From Bradyrhizobium diazoefficiens (GTDB taxonomy: Bacteria; Pseudomonadota; Alphaproteobacteria; Rhizobiales; Xanthobacteraceae): 64,000 bases of DNA. Positions within the stretch are counted from its first letter, which is position 1. Each line of letters starts with the position of its first letter. The notes under the pieces are model-generated. The model had not been told where the DNA came from, did no database searches, and was given only the letters and a program-made list of their open reading frames with translations. The DNA is taken from assembly GCF_016616235.1 (NCBI RefSeq), contig NZ_CP067100.1:2663001-2727000 (forward strand), written 5' to 3'. This document shows positions 56,193 through 64,000 of this stretch, one piece after another. A program made the translations under genes and the position numbers.

Positions 56193-57119
56193 CTACTCCC
56201 ATTCAATTTCCGAAAATGCTGCGGTTGCGTTGCGTGCGTTGTAGTCGTCGAACAGTTGCCAATTGGGCCGTTCCGAGGCGGCGGCCTTATCGGCAGCGGT
56301 TCGGATCGGCTCGCCCTTGCTGTTCGACGCCCGGACATCCGCCAGTAGCGTCGTGAGATAACGCCGTTCATCGGCGAGCGCCGCTGGCCATTCGCTCACG
56401 GGCCCGTGACCGGGAACGACGCGCCGTGCTGGAATCTTTTCCAGTTCCCCGATTGTGCCGAGCCAGCCGCGGATGCTGCCGTCCATCACCGGAATATGGC
56501 GGAGAAAGACGAGATCGCCGGCGAACAGCGTCTTGCTGGTCTCGTCGAACACCGTCAGATCGTTGTCGCTGTGCCCGGCCGGCCAAGCCCGCAAGATCAG
56601 GCGGCGCGCGCCGAGATCGAGAGTCAGCGTATCTGACACGAGTATGGTCGGCGGCACGATCTTCACGGGATCGATCAGCTCGCTGCCCATGATCCGTCTG
56701 AAATTGTCGAGGTAATACGGCCCGCGGCTAGCCAGTGCCTGTGGCAGCCTGCTGTGGCCGACGAAGCTGGTCCCGGCCGCGACGAAGGCAGCATTGCCGA
56801 AGACATGATCGGGATGGCCATGGGTGTTGATGACATAGCGGATCGGCTTGGACGTGCGGGCCCGCACCGCTGCCAGCAGCGCCTCGCCCTCGCGCAGGCT
56901 GCCGCCGGTATCGATCACGGCCACCGCATCCGCGCCGACGACGAAGCCGACATTGGCGATGTCACCCTCGTTCTCACGGGTCATCAGCGCAATGTTCCCG
57001 GAGTGCACGAAGATTCCCGCTGCGACTTCGCTTACAGGCAATTCGGCCGCGAAGGTGCGTGGTAGCGTCGCGAACCCCAGCAGGGACAGGGCTGCGATCG
57101 TTGAAGCAACGTGGGCCAC
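56193..57119 (-). CDS. Metallo-beta-lactamase-fold hydrolase, SoxH-like, quinoprotein associated
   Basis: This 308-residue protein has a signal peptide (to TFAAE) and the zinc motif [11 protein letters not shown]. Further ligands are His in [10 protein letters not shown], the Asp in FAGDLVF and a His in VPGHGP. This matches the relay-system zinc hydrolases found with PQQ dehydrogenases and SoxYZ-like carriers. Its reaction is unknown; it may act on a thiol-bound intermediate on the carrier (inference). It is 49 bp from the carrier gene. Confidence 0.85.
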   Translation of the reverse strand: MAHVASTIAALSLLGFATLPRTFAAELPVSEVAAGIFVHSGNIALMTRENEGDIANVGFVVGADAVAVIDTGGSLREGEALLAAVRARTSKPIRYVINTHGHPDHVFGNAAFVAAGTSFVGHSRLPQALASRGPYYLDNFRRIMGSELIDPVKIVPPTILVSDTLTLDLGARRLILRAWPAGHSDNDLTVFDETSKTLFAGDLVFLRHIPVMDGSIRGWLGTIGELEKIPARRVVPGHGPVSEWPAALADERRYLTTLLADVRASNSKGEPIRTAADKAAASERPNWQLFDDYNARNATAAFSEIEWE

Positions 57120-57248
57120 TTTTCCGCCTCAGTTCAAAGGGTCTGCCGCATTGCACTGCAACAAAGCAAAGCCAACACAAAGCTTGGCAAAACATGGCGC
57201 GTCGTGCGTTGCATGGCTAGCATTCAAACAAGACGAGGAGGAAGCGGC

Positions 57249-58130
57249 ATGACGGAGGCCGGACGACGTCGTCGCTGGTTGTTTTCACTGTGGATCCTGG
57301 TTGGGTCTTGCGCGCTCGGCGATGTTGCCCTCGCGCAGACGAACGAGAGCGGCGACCTCTCGTTCGAACTGGTCGACCCGAAGGTGCTGCGCGTCTGTGC
57401 CGACCCGCGCAATCTGCCGTTCTCCGACGAGAAGGGCGAGGGATTTGAAAACAAGCTCGCCGAGTTTTTTGCCGACAAGCTCCAGAAGAAGCTCGACTAC
57501 GTCTTCTTCCCGCAGGCCACCGGCTTCGTGCGGATGACACTGGGCGCACATCGCTGCGACGTCATCATGGGTTTTCCGCAAGGTGACGATCTGGTCCAGG
57601 GCACCAATCCCTATTACCGCACGAGCTATGCGCTGGTCGCGAAGACCGGCAGCGGGCTCGAGGACGTCGATACGCTCGAGGATCCCCGGTTGAAGGGCAA
57701 GCATGTCGGGATCGTCGCCGGCACGCCGCCGGCGACCAACATGGCGCTGGCCGGCCTGATGGGCGATGCGAAGCCCTATCCGCTGATGATCGACACGCGC
57801 TACGACAATTCGGCGCAAGCCATGATCGACGATCTCACCTCGGGCAAGATCGACGCCGGCGTGCTATGGGGGCCGATGGCGGGTTACTATGCGAAGAAGG
57901 CCGGCTCGCTGCACGTCACGCCACTGGTGAAGGAGACCACCGGACCGAAGCTGGTCTATCGCATCGGCATGGGCGTGCGTCCGGGTGACCAGAACTGGAA
58001 ACGGCAGCTCAACAAGCTGATCCAGGAGAACCAGGGCGAGATCAACAAGATCCTGCTCGACTTCGGCGTGCCGCTGCTCGACGAGAGCGACAAGCCGCTC
58101 GGCGCGGAGACGGCCAAGAAGGCGCCATGA
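57249..58130 (+). CDS. Quinoprotein-associated periplasmic binding protein, XoxJ/MxaJ-like
   Basis: This 293-residue protein has a basic-hydrophobic leader (RRRRWLFSLWILVGSC) and a mature part starting VLRVCADPRNLPFSDEKGEG, the common opening of MxaJ/XoxJ proteins. RCDVIMGFPQGDDLVQGTNP and YYAKKAGSLHVTPL follow the family. In XoxF systems such proteins may bind and activate the dehydrogenase. GGAGGAAGCGGC precedes the ATG at 57249. The stop overlaps the next start by 4 bp. Confidence 0.88.
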   Translation: MTEAGRRRRWLFSLWILVGSCALGDVALAQTNESGDLSFELVDPKVLRVCADPRNLPFSDEKGEGFENKLAEFFADKLQKKLDYVFFPQATGFVRMTLGAHRCDVIMGFPQGDDLVQGTNPYYRTSYALVAKTGSGLEDVDTLEDPRLKGKHVGIVAGTPPATNMALAGLMGDAKPYPLMIDTRYDNSAQAMIDDLTSGKIDAGVLWGPMAGYYAKKAGSLHVTPLVKETTGPKLVYRIGMGVRPGDQNWKRQLNKLIQENQGEINKILLDFGVPLLDESDKPLGAETAKKAP

Positions 58131-58684
58131 GGCGGCAGCTCGCCGCTGCGTTTCTCGTCGCCGTGCTGATCACGCCGGCGTGCGCGCAGCAACAGGAGCC
58201 GTTCGAGCCAGAAGGCTATCGCACCGACAATTACCGCGCTCCGGTGCCGGCGACGTTGGAAGGCGCCCGCGTGCTCACGACTGCGGAGACCGAGGCGATC
58301 TGGCGCGCCAAGAGCGGTGCATTCATCGACGTGCTGCCGCGTGCCCCGAAGCCGAAGAACCTGCCCGCAGGCACGGTGTGGCGCGATGTGCCGCGGAAAA
58401 ACATTCCGGGCAGTCTCTGGCTGCCGGATACCGGCTACGGCGCACTGCCGCCGGCCATGGACGATTATTTCCAGCGCGGCCTCGCGCGCGCATCGCATGG
58501 CGACAAGGCTACGCTGCTGGTGATCTATTGCCTCGCCGATTGCTGGATGTCGTGGAATGCCGCCAAGCGCGCATTGGCCTACGGCTACACCAACGTCGCC
58601 TGGTATCCTGATGGCACCGACGGCTGGGAGCGCGCCAAGCTGCCGACCGAGGAGGCGCAGCCTGAGCTGCGGCCTGAGCAGTAG
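58127..58684 (+). CDS. Rhodanese-like Cys-motif protein of PQQ-dependent catabolism
   Basis: This 185-residue protein has a signal peptide (to ACAQ). The key feature is YCLADCWMSWNAAKRA, with two Cys three residues apart and a Trp following. This is the region that names the PQQ-associated Cys-Cys-Trp proteins. A rhodanese-like fold and a role in handling a thiol or sulfur group are likely. Its ATG overlaps the stop of the binding protein (ATGA). It is the last gene before a repeat. Confidence 0.82.
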   Translation: MRRQLAAAFLVAVLITPACAQQQEPFEPEGYRTDNYRAPVPATLEGARVLTTAETEAIWRAKSGAFIDVLPRAPKPKNLPAGTVWRDVPRKNIPGSLWLPDTGYGALPPAMDDYFQRGLARASHGDKATLLVIYCLADCWMSWNAAKRALAYGYTNVAWYPDGTDGWERAKLPTEEAQPELRPEQ

Positions 58685-58704
58685 TGATCTGCATCAGCAA
58701 GCGA

Positions 58705-58857
58705 TCGTGTGCTCCCTCGCCCGCTTGCGGGGAGACGGTTGGGGTGAGGGGGACTCTCCTTGGGGACGGCGAGAGTTGGACTCGTAGAGGTCCCCGTCCG
58801 GCTTGCATTTTCGATGCAATCCGACCTCTCCCCGCAAGCGGGGAGAGGTGAAAACGC
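58705..58857. repeat. Intergenic repeat with a strong palindrome
   Basis: ACCTCTCCCCGC (58824-58835) is followed, after AA, by its exact complement GCGGGGAGAGGT (58838-58849). A related arm, CTCCCTCGCCCGCTTGCGGG, stands near 58712. It lies between convergent genes and may act as terminator. The same core occurs inside the coding region at 62.54 kb. Confidence 0.55.
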
Positions 58858-58858
58858 C

Positions 58859-59158
58859 CTACTGCTTCTGCAGCTTGGTCAGTGTGCCGGTGCCGTTGGT
58901 ATCAGTCGCGGCGTAGCTCACCCGGTCGCCGGCATGAACGGCATCCAGCATCGCGGCGTCCTTGGCCTTGTACTCCTGGAGCGCGCCGGCGCCGCCTGCG
59001 CTGCCGCCGACAGTGCCTTTCTGCGTCTGCTGGATCGAGATCGTGTTGTTGAGCCGGTCGATCCGCGTGACCATTCCGGTCATATCGTCAGCAAAGGCGG
59101 TGGACGCGAGCATGGTGATGGCTGCAGCGCTTGCGAGGATGAATTTTGCTGGTCCCAT
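58859..59158 (-). CDS. Small secreted protein, possible CusF/DUF1344-like domain
   Basis: This 99-residue protein has a signal peptide (to AFAD). The mature part starts DMTGMVTRIDRLNNTISIQQ and ends with RVSYAATDTNGTGTLTKLQ, a five-strand OB-like pattern as in CusF or DUF1344 proteins. There are few Met and no His-rich site, so metal binding is doubtful. GGGAGG lies before the ATG at 59158. Role unknown. Confidence 0.6.
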   Translation of the reverse strand: MGPAKFILASAAAITMLASTAFADDMTGMVTRIDRLNNTISIQQTQKGTVGGSAGGAGALQEYKAKDAAMLDAVHAGDRVSYAATDTNGTGTLTKLQKQ

Positions 59159-59294
59159 CGAGGCCTCCCGGCATTGGAGATTCACATCGACAAGCCATCC
59201 TAGATCGATTTGGTTCCGGCAGATAGCGCAGCAAACATTAATGATCGCGTTGATATCGCGGGAACTTTTACGAAAGCTGTCAGCAAGGCTGACG

Positions 59295-59909
59295 CTATTC
59301 CATTTCCTGCTGGATGATGCGGCCGAGCGCGAACAGGCGCTGGTCGATCGTGGTCGGAACCTCGCAGACAAAGCGCACCACCTTGCGGCGGTCTTCGAAG
59401 ATGCGGGTCTCCCAGATCAGCTGGTTGCTCATGGCATCGACCTTCACGTCGTCGCGCGGCGTCGCGTCCTGGAGCGCCTGGAGCTGGATGGTGTCCTCGC
59501 GGATTTTGTCGGCGGCCTCGCGCTGCTTGCGGCTGACGCGTTCAAGCCCGCTCATGACCTGGGAGCGCTGGGCGTTGAGGGTGTCGAACAGGCCGGCGAA
59601 CAGCAGCTTGGCGTTGGCGGTCTTGTCGGCGGCAGAACTGGCCAGAAACTCCTTCACCGACTTTTCCGCCTCATCCAGCGGCGTCTTGCGTGCCGCCAGC
59701 TTCGTGACCAGCGCGCTCACTTTGCTGTTGTCTTTCCACTTGCTCTCGGCGTCGTCGAGCGCAGGACCGGCCCAGACGGCGGCGAGCGAGATCTCCGGCA
59801 CCTTGGCCTGCGCGCAGGGCCAGTCGGGATAGCGTGGATCGGCCGCGCGTGCGGCGGCGAGCGAGACCGCGAACGCGAGGGCCGCAATGGCGAGTGTTCG
59901 AACTGTCAT
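59295..59909 (-). CDS. Secreted helical protein of the quinoprotein block
   Basis: This 204-residue protein has a signal peptide (to ARAAD). The mature part opens DPRYPDWPCAQAKVPEISLA and is mostly helical with heptad-like charge (RVSRKQREAADKIREDTIQL). It has only two mature cysteines (WPC and FVC), which could pair. Its ATG overlaps the stop of the ABC-2 permease gene by 4 bp, so it is coupled to that operon. I do not recognise a family function; an assembly or tether role is possible. Confidence 0.65.
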   Translation of the reverse strand: MTVRTLAIAALAFAVSLAAARAADPRYPDWPCAQAKVPEISLAAVWAGPALDDAESKWKDNSKVSALVTKLAARKTPLDEAEKSVKEFLASSAADKTANAKLLFAGLFDTLNAQRSQVMSGLERVSRKQREAADKIREDTIQLQALQDATPRDDVKVDAMSNQLIWETRIFEDRRKVVRFVCEVPTTIDQRLFALGRIIQQEME

Positions 59910-60751
59910 CCTTCGCCTCCTGCCGGCCCGCGCCGCGCCAGCCCGCGCGAGGGATCATAGGCCACAATCGCGCCGATCATGAAGACGATTGTGCAGCCGG
60001 CGACCACCGCCAGCGAGATCCAGTTGATTTGCCCGTAGAGTGCAAAACGTATCAGCTCGACCGCATGGGTGAACGGATTGGCCTCACAGACATAGTAGAG
60101 ATAAGGGCTTCCCTCCTGCACGCGCCACAACGGGTAGAGCGCGGAGGAGGCGAAGAACATCGGGAAAATGACAAAATTCATCACGCCGGCAAAGTTCTCC
60201 AGCTGCTTGATGCCGGACGAGATCAGCATGCCGAGCGAGCCCAGCATCAAGCCGGACAGAATGAGCGCCGGCAGCACGGTGAGATAGCCCGACGGCGGCG
60301 GGGTGATGTCCCAGAACCAGGCGATCAGCAAGAATGCATAGACCTGGAGCAGCGACACCGCGGTACCCGCGAGCAGCTTGCAGAACAACAGGAAGCCCCG
60401 CGGCAGCGGGCTCACCAGCAGCGTGCGCATATTGCCCATCTCGCGGTCGTAGACCATCGACAGCGAAGATTGCATGCCGTTGAACAGCTGGATCATCGCG
60501 ATCAGCCCGGGCGCGATATAGACCTCGTAGAGGATGTAGGTCTCGTAGGGCGGGATGATGGAGATGCCGAGCACCTGGCGGAAACCGGCGGCAAAGATGA
60601 ACAGCCACACCAGCGGCCGCACCAATGCCGAAACGAAGCGCTCGCGCTGGTGCAGGAAGCGCAGGCCCTCGCGCCAGACGATGCCGGTGAGGCAGGTCAT
60701 GTACTCGGCGACCGAGAAGCCGCGCGCATCGCGTGTCGTGATGCTGCTCAT
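59906..60751 (-). CDS. ABC-2 type permease of a PQQ-dependent alcohol dehydrogenase system
   Basis: This 281-residue membrane protein has six or so helices and the ABC-2 motif region LVSPLPRGFLLFCKLLAGTA. It is like the PedC-type permease found with PQQ alcohol dehydrogenases. Such permeases usually export. The ATPase gene precedes it with a 4-bp overlap. What it moves is unknown; a lipid, a cofactor precursor or a protein partner are options. Confidence 0.87.
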   Translation of the reverse strand: MSSITTRDARGFSVAEYMTCLTGIVWREGLRFLHQRERFVSALVRPLVWLFIFAAGFRQVLGISIIPPYETYILYEVYIAPGLIAMIQLFNGMQSSLSMVYDREMGNMRTLLVSPLPRGFLLFCKLLAGTAVSLLQVYAFLLIAWFWDITPPPSGYLTVLPALILSGLMLGSLGMLISSGIKQLENFAGVMNFVIFPMFFASSALYPLWRVQEGSPYLYYVCEANPFTHAVELIRFALYGQINWISLAVVAGCTIVFMIGAIVAYDPSRGLARRGPAGGEG

Positions 60752-61554
60752 GTGCCGCCTCCAGGCATGGTCTGCCCACCAGTCAGGCGCATGAAGGCGC
60801 TGTTGACGTCCTGCGCGCCGGCCTCCGCGATGACGCGGCTCATCGGCCCCTGCGCCAGCACCTTGCCCTGGTGCAGCACCACGAGGTCGTCACCTAGCAT
60901 GATTTCGTCGAACAGGTGCGTCGCCCAGAGCACGCCGATGCCTTGCTCGGTGACGAGCTGGCGGACATGGTTGATGATGTCGGCGCGCGCCTTGACGTCC
61001 AAGCCGACGGTCGGCTCGTCGAGCAGCAGAAGCCGCGGCCGGTGCAGCAGCGCCCGCGCGATCTCCAGCCGCCGCATCTGTCCGCCGGAGAGATCGCGCA
61101 CCTTGCTTGCTGCGCGATCGGAAAGTCCGATGCGGCCGAGCAGCTCGGCGCTGCGCGCGGCGGCCTCGCGCCGGCTGATGCCGTGCAGGGCGGCGTGATA
61201 GAGCAGGTTCTGCGTCAGCGACAGGTCGAGATCGAGCGTACGCGGCTGGAACACGACGCCGAGCAGCCGCAGCGCCTCGCCCGGACTCTTGCTGATGTCG
61301 TGCCCGAAGATGCCGACGCGGCCGGTCTGGATCCCGAACAGGCGCGTGATGAGCGAGAACAGCGTGCTCTTGCCGGCGCCGTTGAGCCCGAGCAGCGCCA
61401 TAAAACTCGCGGGCTGCACGTTGAAGGACACATCGATCAGCGCCCGGCGCGGACCGTAAGAATGATTGATACCGCCGATCGATAGCGCCGGCTCCGCCGC
61501 CGGATCTGGCTTCGGCGTCTCGCGCGGATCGGCGATTGGAGCTGGGCTGGTCAT
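60748..61554 (-). CDS. ABC transporter ATPase of the PQQ-associated ABC-2 system
   Basis: This 268-residue ATPase has Walker A GLNGAGKST, signature LSGGQMRR, Walker B LLLLDEPTVGLD and switch His WATHLF. The layout is of ABC-2 exporters (CcmA/NodI-like). It overlaps the beta-propeller stop and the permease start by 4 bp each, so all three are coupled. It matches the ATPase known from PQQ alcohol dehydrogenase systems. Confidence 0.9.
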   Translation of the reverse strand: MTSPAPIADPRETPKPDPAAEPALSIGGINHSYGPRRALIDVSFNVQPASFMALLGLNGAGKSTLFSLITRLFGIQTGRVGIFGHDISKSPGEALRLLGVVFQPRTLDLDLSLTQNLLYHAALHGISRREAAARSAELLGRIGLSDRAASKVRDLSGGQMRRLEIARALLHRPRLLLLDEPTVGLDVKARADIINHVRQLVTEQGIGVLWATHLFDEIMLGDDLVVLHQGKVLAQGPMSRVIAEAGAQDVNSAFMRLTGGQTMPGGGT

Positions 61555-62606
61555 GGTGCGATCGTGATGCCCCAGGGCAGCTCGCCCACCTGAATGGTCT
61601 TGATCACCTTTTGCGCGGCGACGTCGATGACGGAAACGTCGTTGGACACGCCGTTGGTGGTGAGCAGGTATTTTTCATCAGGTGTGAACGCCATGTGCCA
61701 GACGCGTTGTCCGACCAGAAGATATTTCGTCACCTTGCGCGTGGCGGTATCGACCACGGCGACCCGGTTGGCGGGGCCGAGCGCGACGAAGGCGGTCTTG
61801 TCGTCCCTGGTCATGCCGATGCCGACCGGCTGGATCGCCTCTTTCCGCAAGCCCGGGATCTCAAACGTGATCTTGCCGATCAGCTCATGCTTTCCGGGAT
61901 CGATCACCGAGACCGTGCCGCCGATCTCCGAGGACACCCACAATTCGGATGAGTTGTGCTTGAACTCGGCAAAGCGCGGCCGCGCGTCGACCAGCACGTT
62001 CGCGACGATCTGGCGCGACGACGTGTCGATGAAATGCGCCATGTTGGTCGTTTCCGACGTGTTGATCAGAATCTTGCCGTCGGGGCTGATGGTCATGCCC
62101 TCGGGCTCCACGCCGACCTGGATGTCGCCGAGGCGCGCGCGCTTCTCGAGGTCGATCACGGTCACCGTGTTGTCGTTCTCGTTGGCGACATAGAGGATCT
62201 TTCCGGCGGCATCCTGGGCGAACAATTCCGGATCGGGCCCGGAGGGCAGGGTGTCGACCACGGCTTGCGTCTTGGCGTCTATCACCTGGATGGTGTCGTC
62301 GTCGCCGACCGCGACCATCACGAACTTGCCGTCGCGCGTGAACTCGATGCCGCGCGGCCGCTGGCCGACCTTGATGGTCTTGGTCACCGTCCAGCTGTCG
62401 GTGTCGATCACCGACACCGTGTTGCTCTTTTCGTTCGACACGTAGGCGATGAAGGCGTGTGCGGGCGTTGCGACGAGCGCGAAGGCGGACAAGAGCCCCA
62501 CACGCCATAACCGCAATATTCCGCTGCGAGTTGGCTTCACCTCTCCCGCTTGCGGGGGAGGGAGCGCACCATCTGCGCGGCGGCTCCATCGCATCACATT
62601 GCTCAT
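61551..62606 (-). CDS. PQQ-associated YVTN-type beta-propeller protein
   Basis: This protein of about 351 residues has a signal-like segment (LLSAFALVATPAHAF) preceded by an unusual 33-residue head, and then seven repeats of the YVTN kind (YVSNEKSNTVSVIDTDSW, VANENDNTVTVIDLEKR). The ATG at 62606 overlaps the binding-protein stop by 4 bp (ATGA). The head includes ALPPPQAGEV, encoded by a copy of the intergenic palindromic repeat, so the signal peptide may not be at the very start or translation may begin further in. It may bind a partner protein in the periplasm. Confidence 0.82.
   Translation of the reverse strand: MSNVMRWSRRADGALPPPQAGEVKPTRSGILRLWRVGLLSAFALVATPAHAFIAYVSNEKSNTVSVIDTDSWTVTKTIKVGQRPRGIEFTRDGKFVMVAVGDDDTIQVIDAKTQAVVDTLPSGPDPELFAQDAAGKILYVANENDNTVTVIDLEKRARLGDIQVGVEPEGMTISPDGKILINTSETTNMAHFIDTSSRQIVANVLVDARPRFAEFKHNSSELWVSSEIGGTVSVIDPGKHELIGKITFEIPGLRKEAIQPVGIGMTRDDKTAFVALGPANRVAVVDTATRKVTKYLLVGQRVWHMAFTPDEKYLLTTNGVSNDVSVIDVAAQKVIKTIQVGELPWGITIAP
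62539..62565. repeat. Palindromic repeat inside the 5' coding region of the propeller gene
   Basis: CTCTCCCGC (62541-62549) followed by TT and GCGGGGGAGGGAG forms a hairpin like the intergenic repeat near 58.83 kb. It codes for the Pro-rich stretch ALPPPQAG in the extended leader of the protein. Confidence 0.55.
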
Positions 62607-63784
62607 TTCAGCTTGCATTTGCTCTCCGGGCGATCATAGCCGAGCGTGTCGAGCTCGGAGACCTGGTGCAGGAAACCTTCCTGCGGCGACACCGACACCA
62701 CCATGCGGCCGTCGACCAGCAGGATCGGCTGGCGGAGCTGCAGGTTCCAGTCGCGCAGCGTCAGCTTCGTGCCTTTGAAGGCGGCGACCGAGAAATCCGG
62801 TCCCTTGATGAAGTCCGTGACCTTCTTGACGTCGCTCGAATTGGTGCGCGAGGTGGCCTCCCCAATCATGCGCACCGCGGTCCAGGCCTGCATGTCGAGC
62901 GCGGTCATGCGCCGCGAATTCAGCTTCATGAACCGGTTCTGCATCTGGATCGCGCCCCACTGGTCCTGCGCTGCGTCCCAGCTGCGCGGCACGAGGCCCG
63001 CCGAGCCTGCGACGGGGCGGGGATCCCAGGTGCGATAGGGCAAATAGGCGCCGAACACCTCGCTCTCGTCGGCGGCGACCAGCACGTCGTACGCGGGCGC
63101 CTGCTGTGTGAACACCGGCATCTGGCGCTGGATCAGCGTCACGCCGCTATCGGTGCGCCGCGCGCCGCCCTTGTCTTCGAAGGTGCGCTCCTGCACGATC
63201 TTGGCGCCGAACCGCGTGGCGGCGCGGCGGAGCGCATCGGCGAACAGCTTGTCCTCGTCATGCGAGCCTGTCACCAGCAGCCAGCGTTTCCACTGCTTCC
63301 AGACCAGGTACTGGCCGAGGGCGTCCGCCAGCATCGCGCGCGTCGGCGCGGTGTGGATGACATTGGCGCGGCAATCGGCCTCGCGCAGCCGCTCGTCGAT
63401 CGCCCCCGCATTGAACAGCAGCGTGCCGCGATCGCGCAAAGCGTCCGAAACCTTCAGCAGCGCATCGGCCGGAAGATCGGCAATGATAAAACCATTGCGC
63501 GCGGCGAGGTCGGTCGCGGCCTGTACCACGTCATCGCCTTCCCTGATACGCCGCTCTTCCAGCGTAAATCGCTGGTTGAGGAATTTCCCGGTGGTGTTGT
63601 TGTCCTCGATGGCGAGACGCGCCCCGGCGACGCCGTCATTCTCGGCGGGCTGCTCGACCAGCGACAGCGTCGATCGGGTAACAGCGACGCCGAGATAGCC
63701 GACGCCGATCTGGGCAGGCTCGGCCGCGAGCACGCTCGTCGCGGCAAGACTCCAGCCGATCAGGCCGACCAACCATCGGATCAT
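62603..63784 (-). CDS. Periplasmic binding protein of the PQQ-associated ABC system
   Basis: This 393-residue protein has a signal peptide (to SVLAAEP) and the bilobed fold of branched-chain amino-acid type binding proteins (GARLAIEDNNTTGKFLNQRF, then DALGQYLVWKQWKRWLLVTG). It matches the binding protein found with PQQ alcohol dehydrogenase ABC systems. GGAGG precedes the ATG at 63784. It starts a coupled set: this gene, the propeller, the ATPase, the permease and the helical protein, with 4-bp overlaps. Confidence 0.86.
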   Translation of the reverse strand: MIRWLVGLIGWSLAATSVLAAEPAQIGVGYLGVAVTRSTLSLVEQPAENDGVAGARLAIEDNNTTGKFLNQRFTLEERRIREGDDVVQAATDLAARNGFIIADLPADALLKVSDALRDRGTLLFNAGAIDERLREADCRANVIHTAPTRAMLADALGQYLVWKQWKRWLLVTGSHDEDKLFADALRRAATRFGAKIVQERTFEDKGGARRTDSGVTLIQRQMPVFTQQAPAYDVLVAADESEVFGAYLPYRTWDPRPVAGSAGLVPRSWDAAQDQWGAIQMQNRFMKLNSRRMTALDMQAWTAVRMIGEATSRTNSSDVKKVTDFIKGPDFSVAAFKGTKLTLRDWNLQLRQPILLVDGRMVVSVSPQEGFLHQVSELDTLGYDRPESKCKLK

Positions 63785-63906
63785 GTTTCCTCCGGACGTT
63801 CTCCCCGGCTTGACCGCCGGTGGAGAATTGTTTCTGCTGAAGCATGACCGATTTGTCAGGCCATGCAACCCCGCATTTCGTCCGTGCGCGGACTGGAATC
63901 ACGATC

Positions 63907-64000
63907 ATGCGAGCGCTGATATGTTTCGCATCTTTGCTGTTGACGACCTCAGGCGCGTTCGCCGATCCGCCGAAGCTCGCCGTGTTCGATTTCGAGTTGA
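63907..64000 (+). CDS. Start of a secreted DUF2380/DUF3280-like protein (partial)
   Basis: Only the first 31 codons are in the window. They give a signal peptide MRALICFASLLLTTSGAFA, and the mature part begins DPPKLAVFDFEL. The LAVFDFEL start resembles small proteins of the DUF2380/DUF3280 group seen in PQQ regions. It diverges from the binding-protein gene. The rest lies beyond the window, so the call is tentative. Confidence 0.5.
   Translation, partial: MRALICFASLLLTTSGAFADPPKLAVFDFEL

Overview
The window is high-GC DNA with the gene content, codon use and dispersed hairpin repeats of a Bradyrhizobium-like alphaproteobacterium (inference). Many families here are typical of that group: HutF-type histidine breakdown, XoxF5 with GSH-linked formaldehyde oxidation, PQQ-associated ABC and SoxYZ-like proteins, and IorAB molybdoenzymes. 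I saw no rRNA, tRNA, CRISPR array or intact insertion sequence.

Layout. 1-10.4 kb: a partial TonB receptor, a secretion-type periplasmic protein, two RidA proteins, a BisC-type molybdoenzyme with OsmC and MsrA, a short LysR regulator, the remains of a Bug-type binding protein and an MFS carrier. 10.4-15.1 kb: a repeat-rich 1-kb gap, a stand-alone BamA/Omp85 and an AraC regulator. 15.1-25.6 kb: histidine utilisation. hutF-hutC, followed on the same strand by a NitT/TauT-type ABC transporter and an M20 amidohydrolase, diverge from hutI-hutH-hutU around a perfect 20-bp palindrome that is probably the HutC operator. 25.7-30.7 kb: an acidic low-complexity protein, a tungstate-type binding protein and permease whose 3' ends overlap convergently, 3-hydroxybutyryl-CoA dehydrogenase and a truncated haemoglobin.

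30.9-51.4 kb is a lanthanide/quinoprotein region. It has a Rieske protein with a PQQ dehydrogenase, an IorBA aldehyde oxidoreductase, an operon xoxF-cytochrome c-frmA-gfa, an AraC regulator, and an operon of an ExaF/PedH-like PQQ dehydrogenase, a cytochrome c and a binding protein. Next come a lanmodulin gene (lanM), an orphan 26-codon pqqA and a CusA-type RND pump with its adaptor. All three PQQ dehydrogenases carry the Asp-x-Asp signature of lanthanide-dependent enzymes.

52-64 kb is a second quinoprotein-associated block: a TauABC-like transporter, a SoxYZ-like carrier, a SoxH-like zinc hydrolase, a XoxJ-like binding protein, a rhodanese-like Cys protein, an ABC-2 exporter (permease and ATPase), a YVTN beta-propeller, a periplasmic binding protein and the start of a further secreted protein.

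Taken together (inference): periplasmic Ln/PQQ enzymes oxidise methanol and other alcohols and pass electrons to c-type cytochromes. FrmA and Gfa remove formaldehyde in the cytoplasm, IorBA may oxidise aldehydes in the periplasm, and lanmodulin handles lanthanide ions. The accessory block probably supports assembly, transport or electron relay for these quinoproteins.
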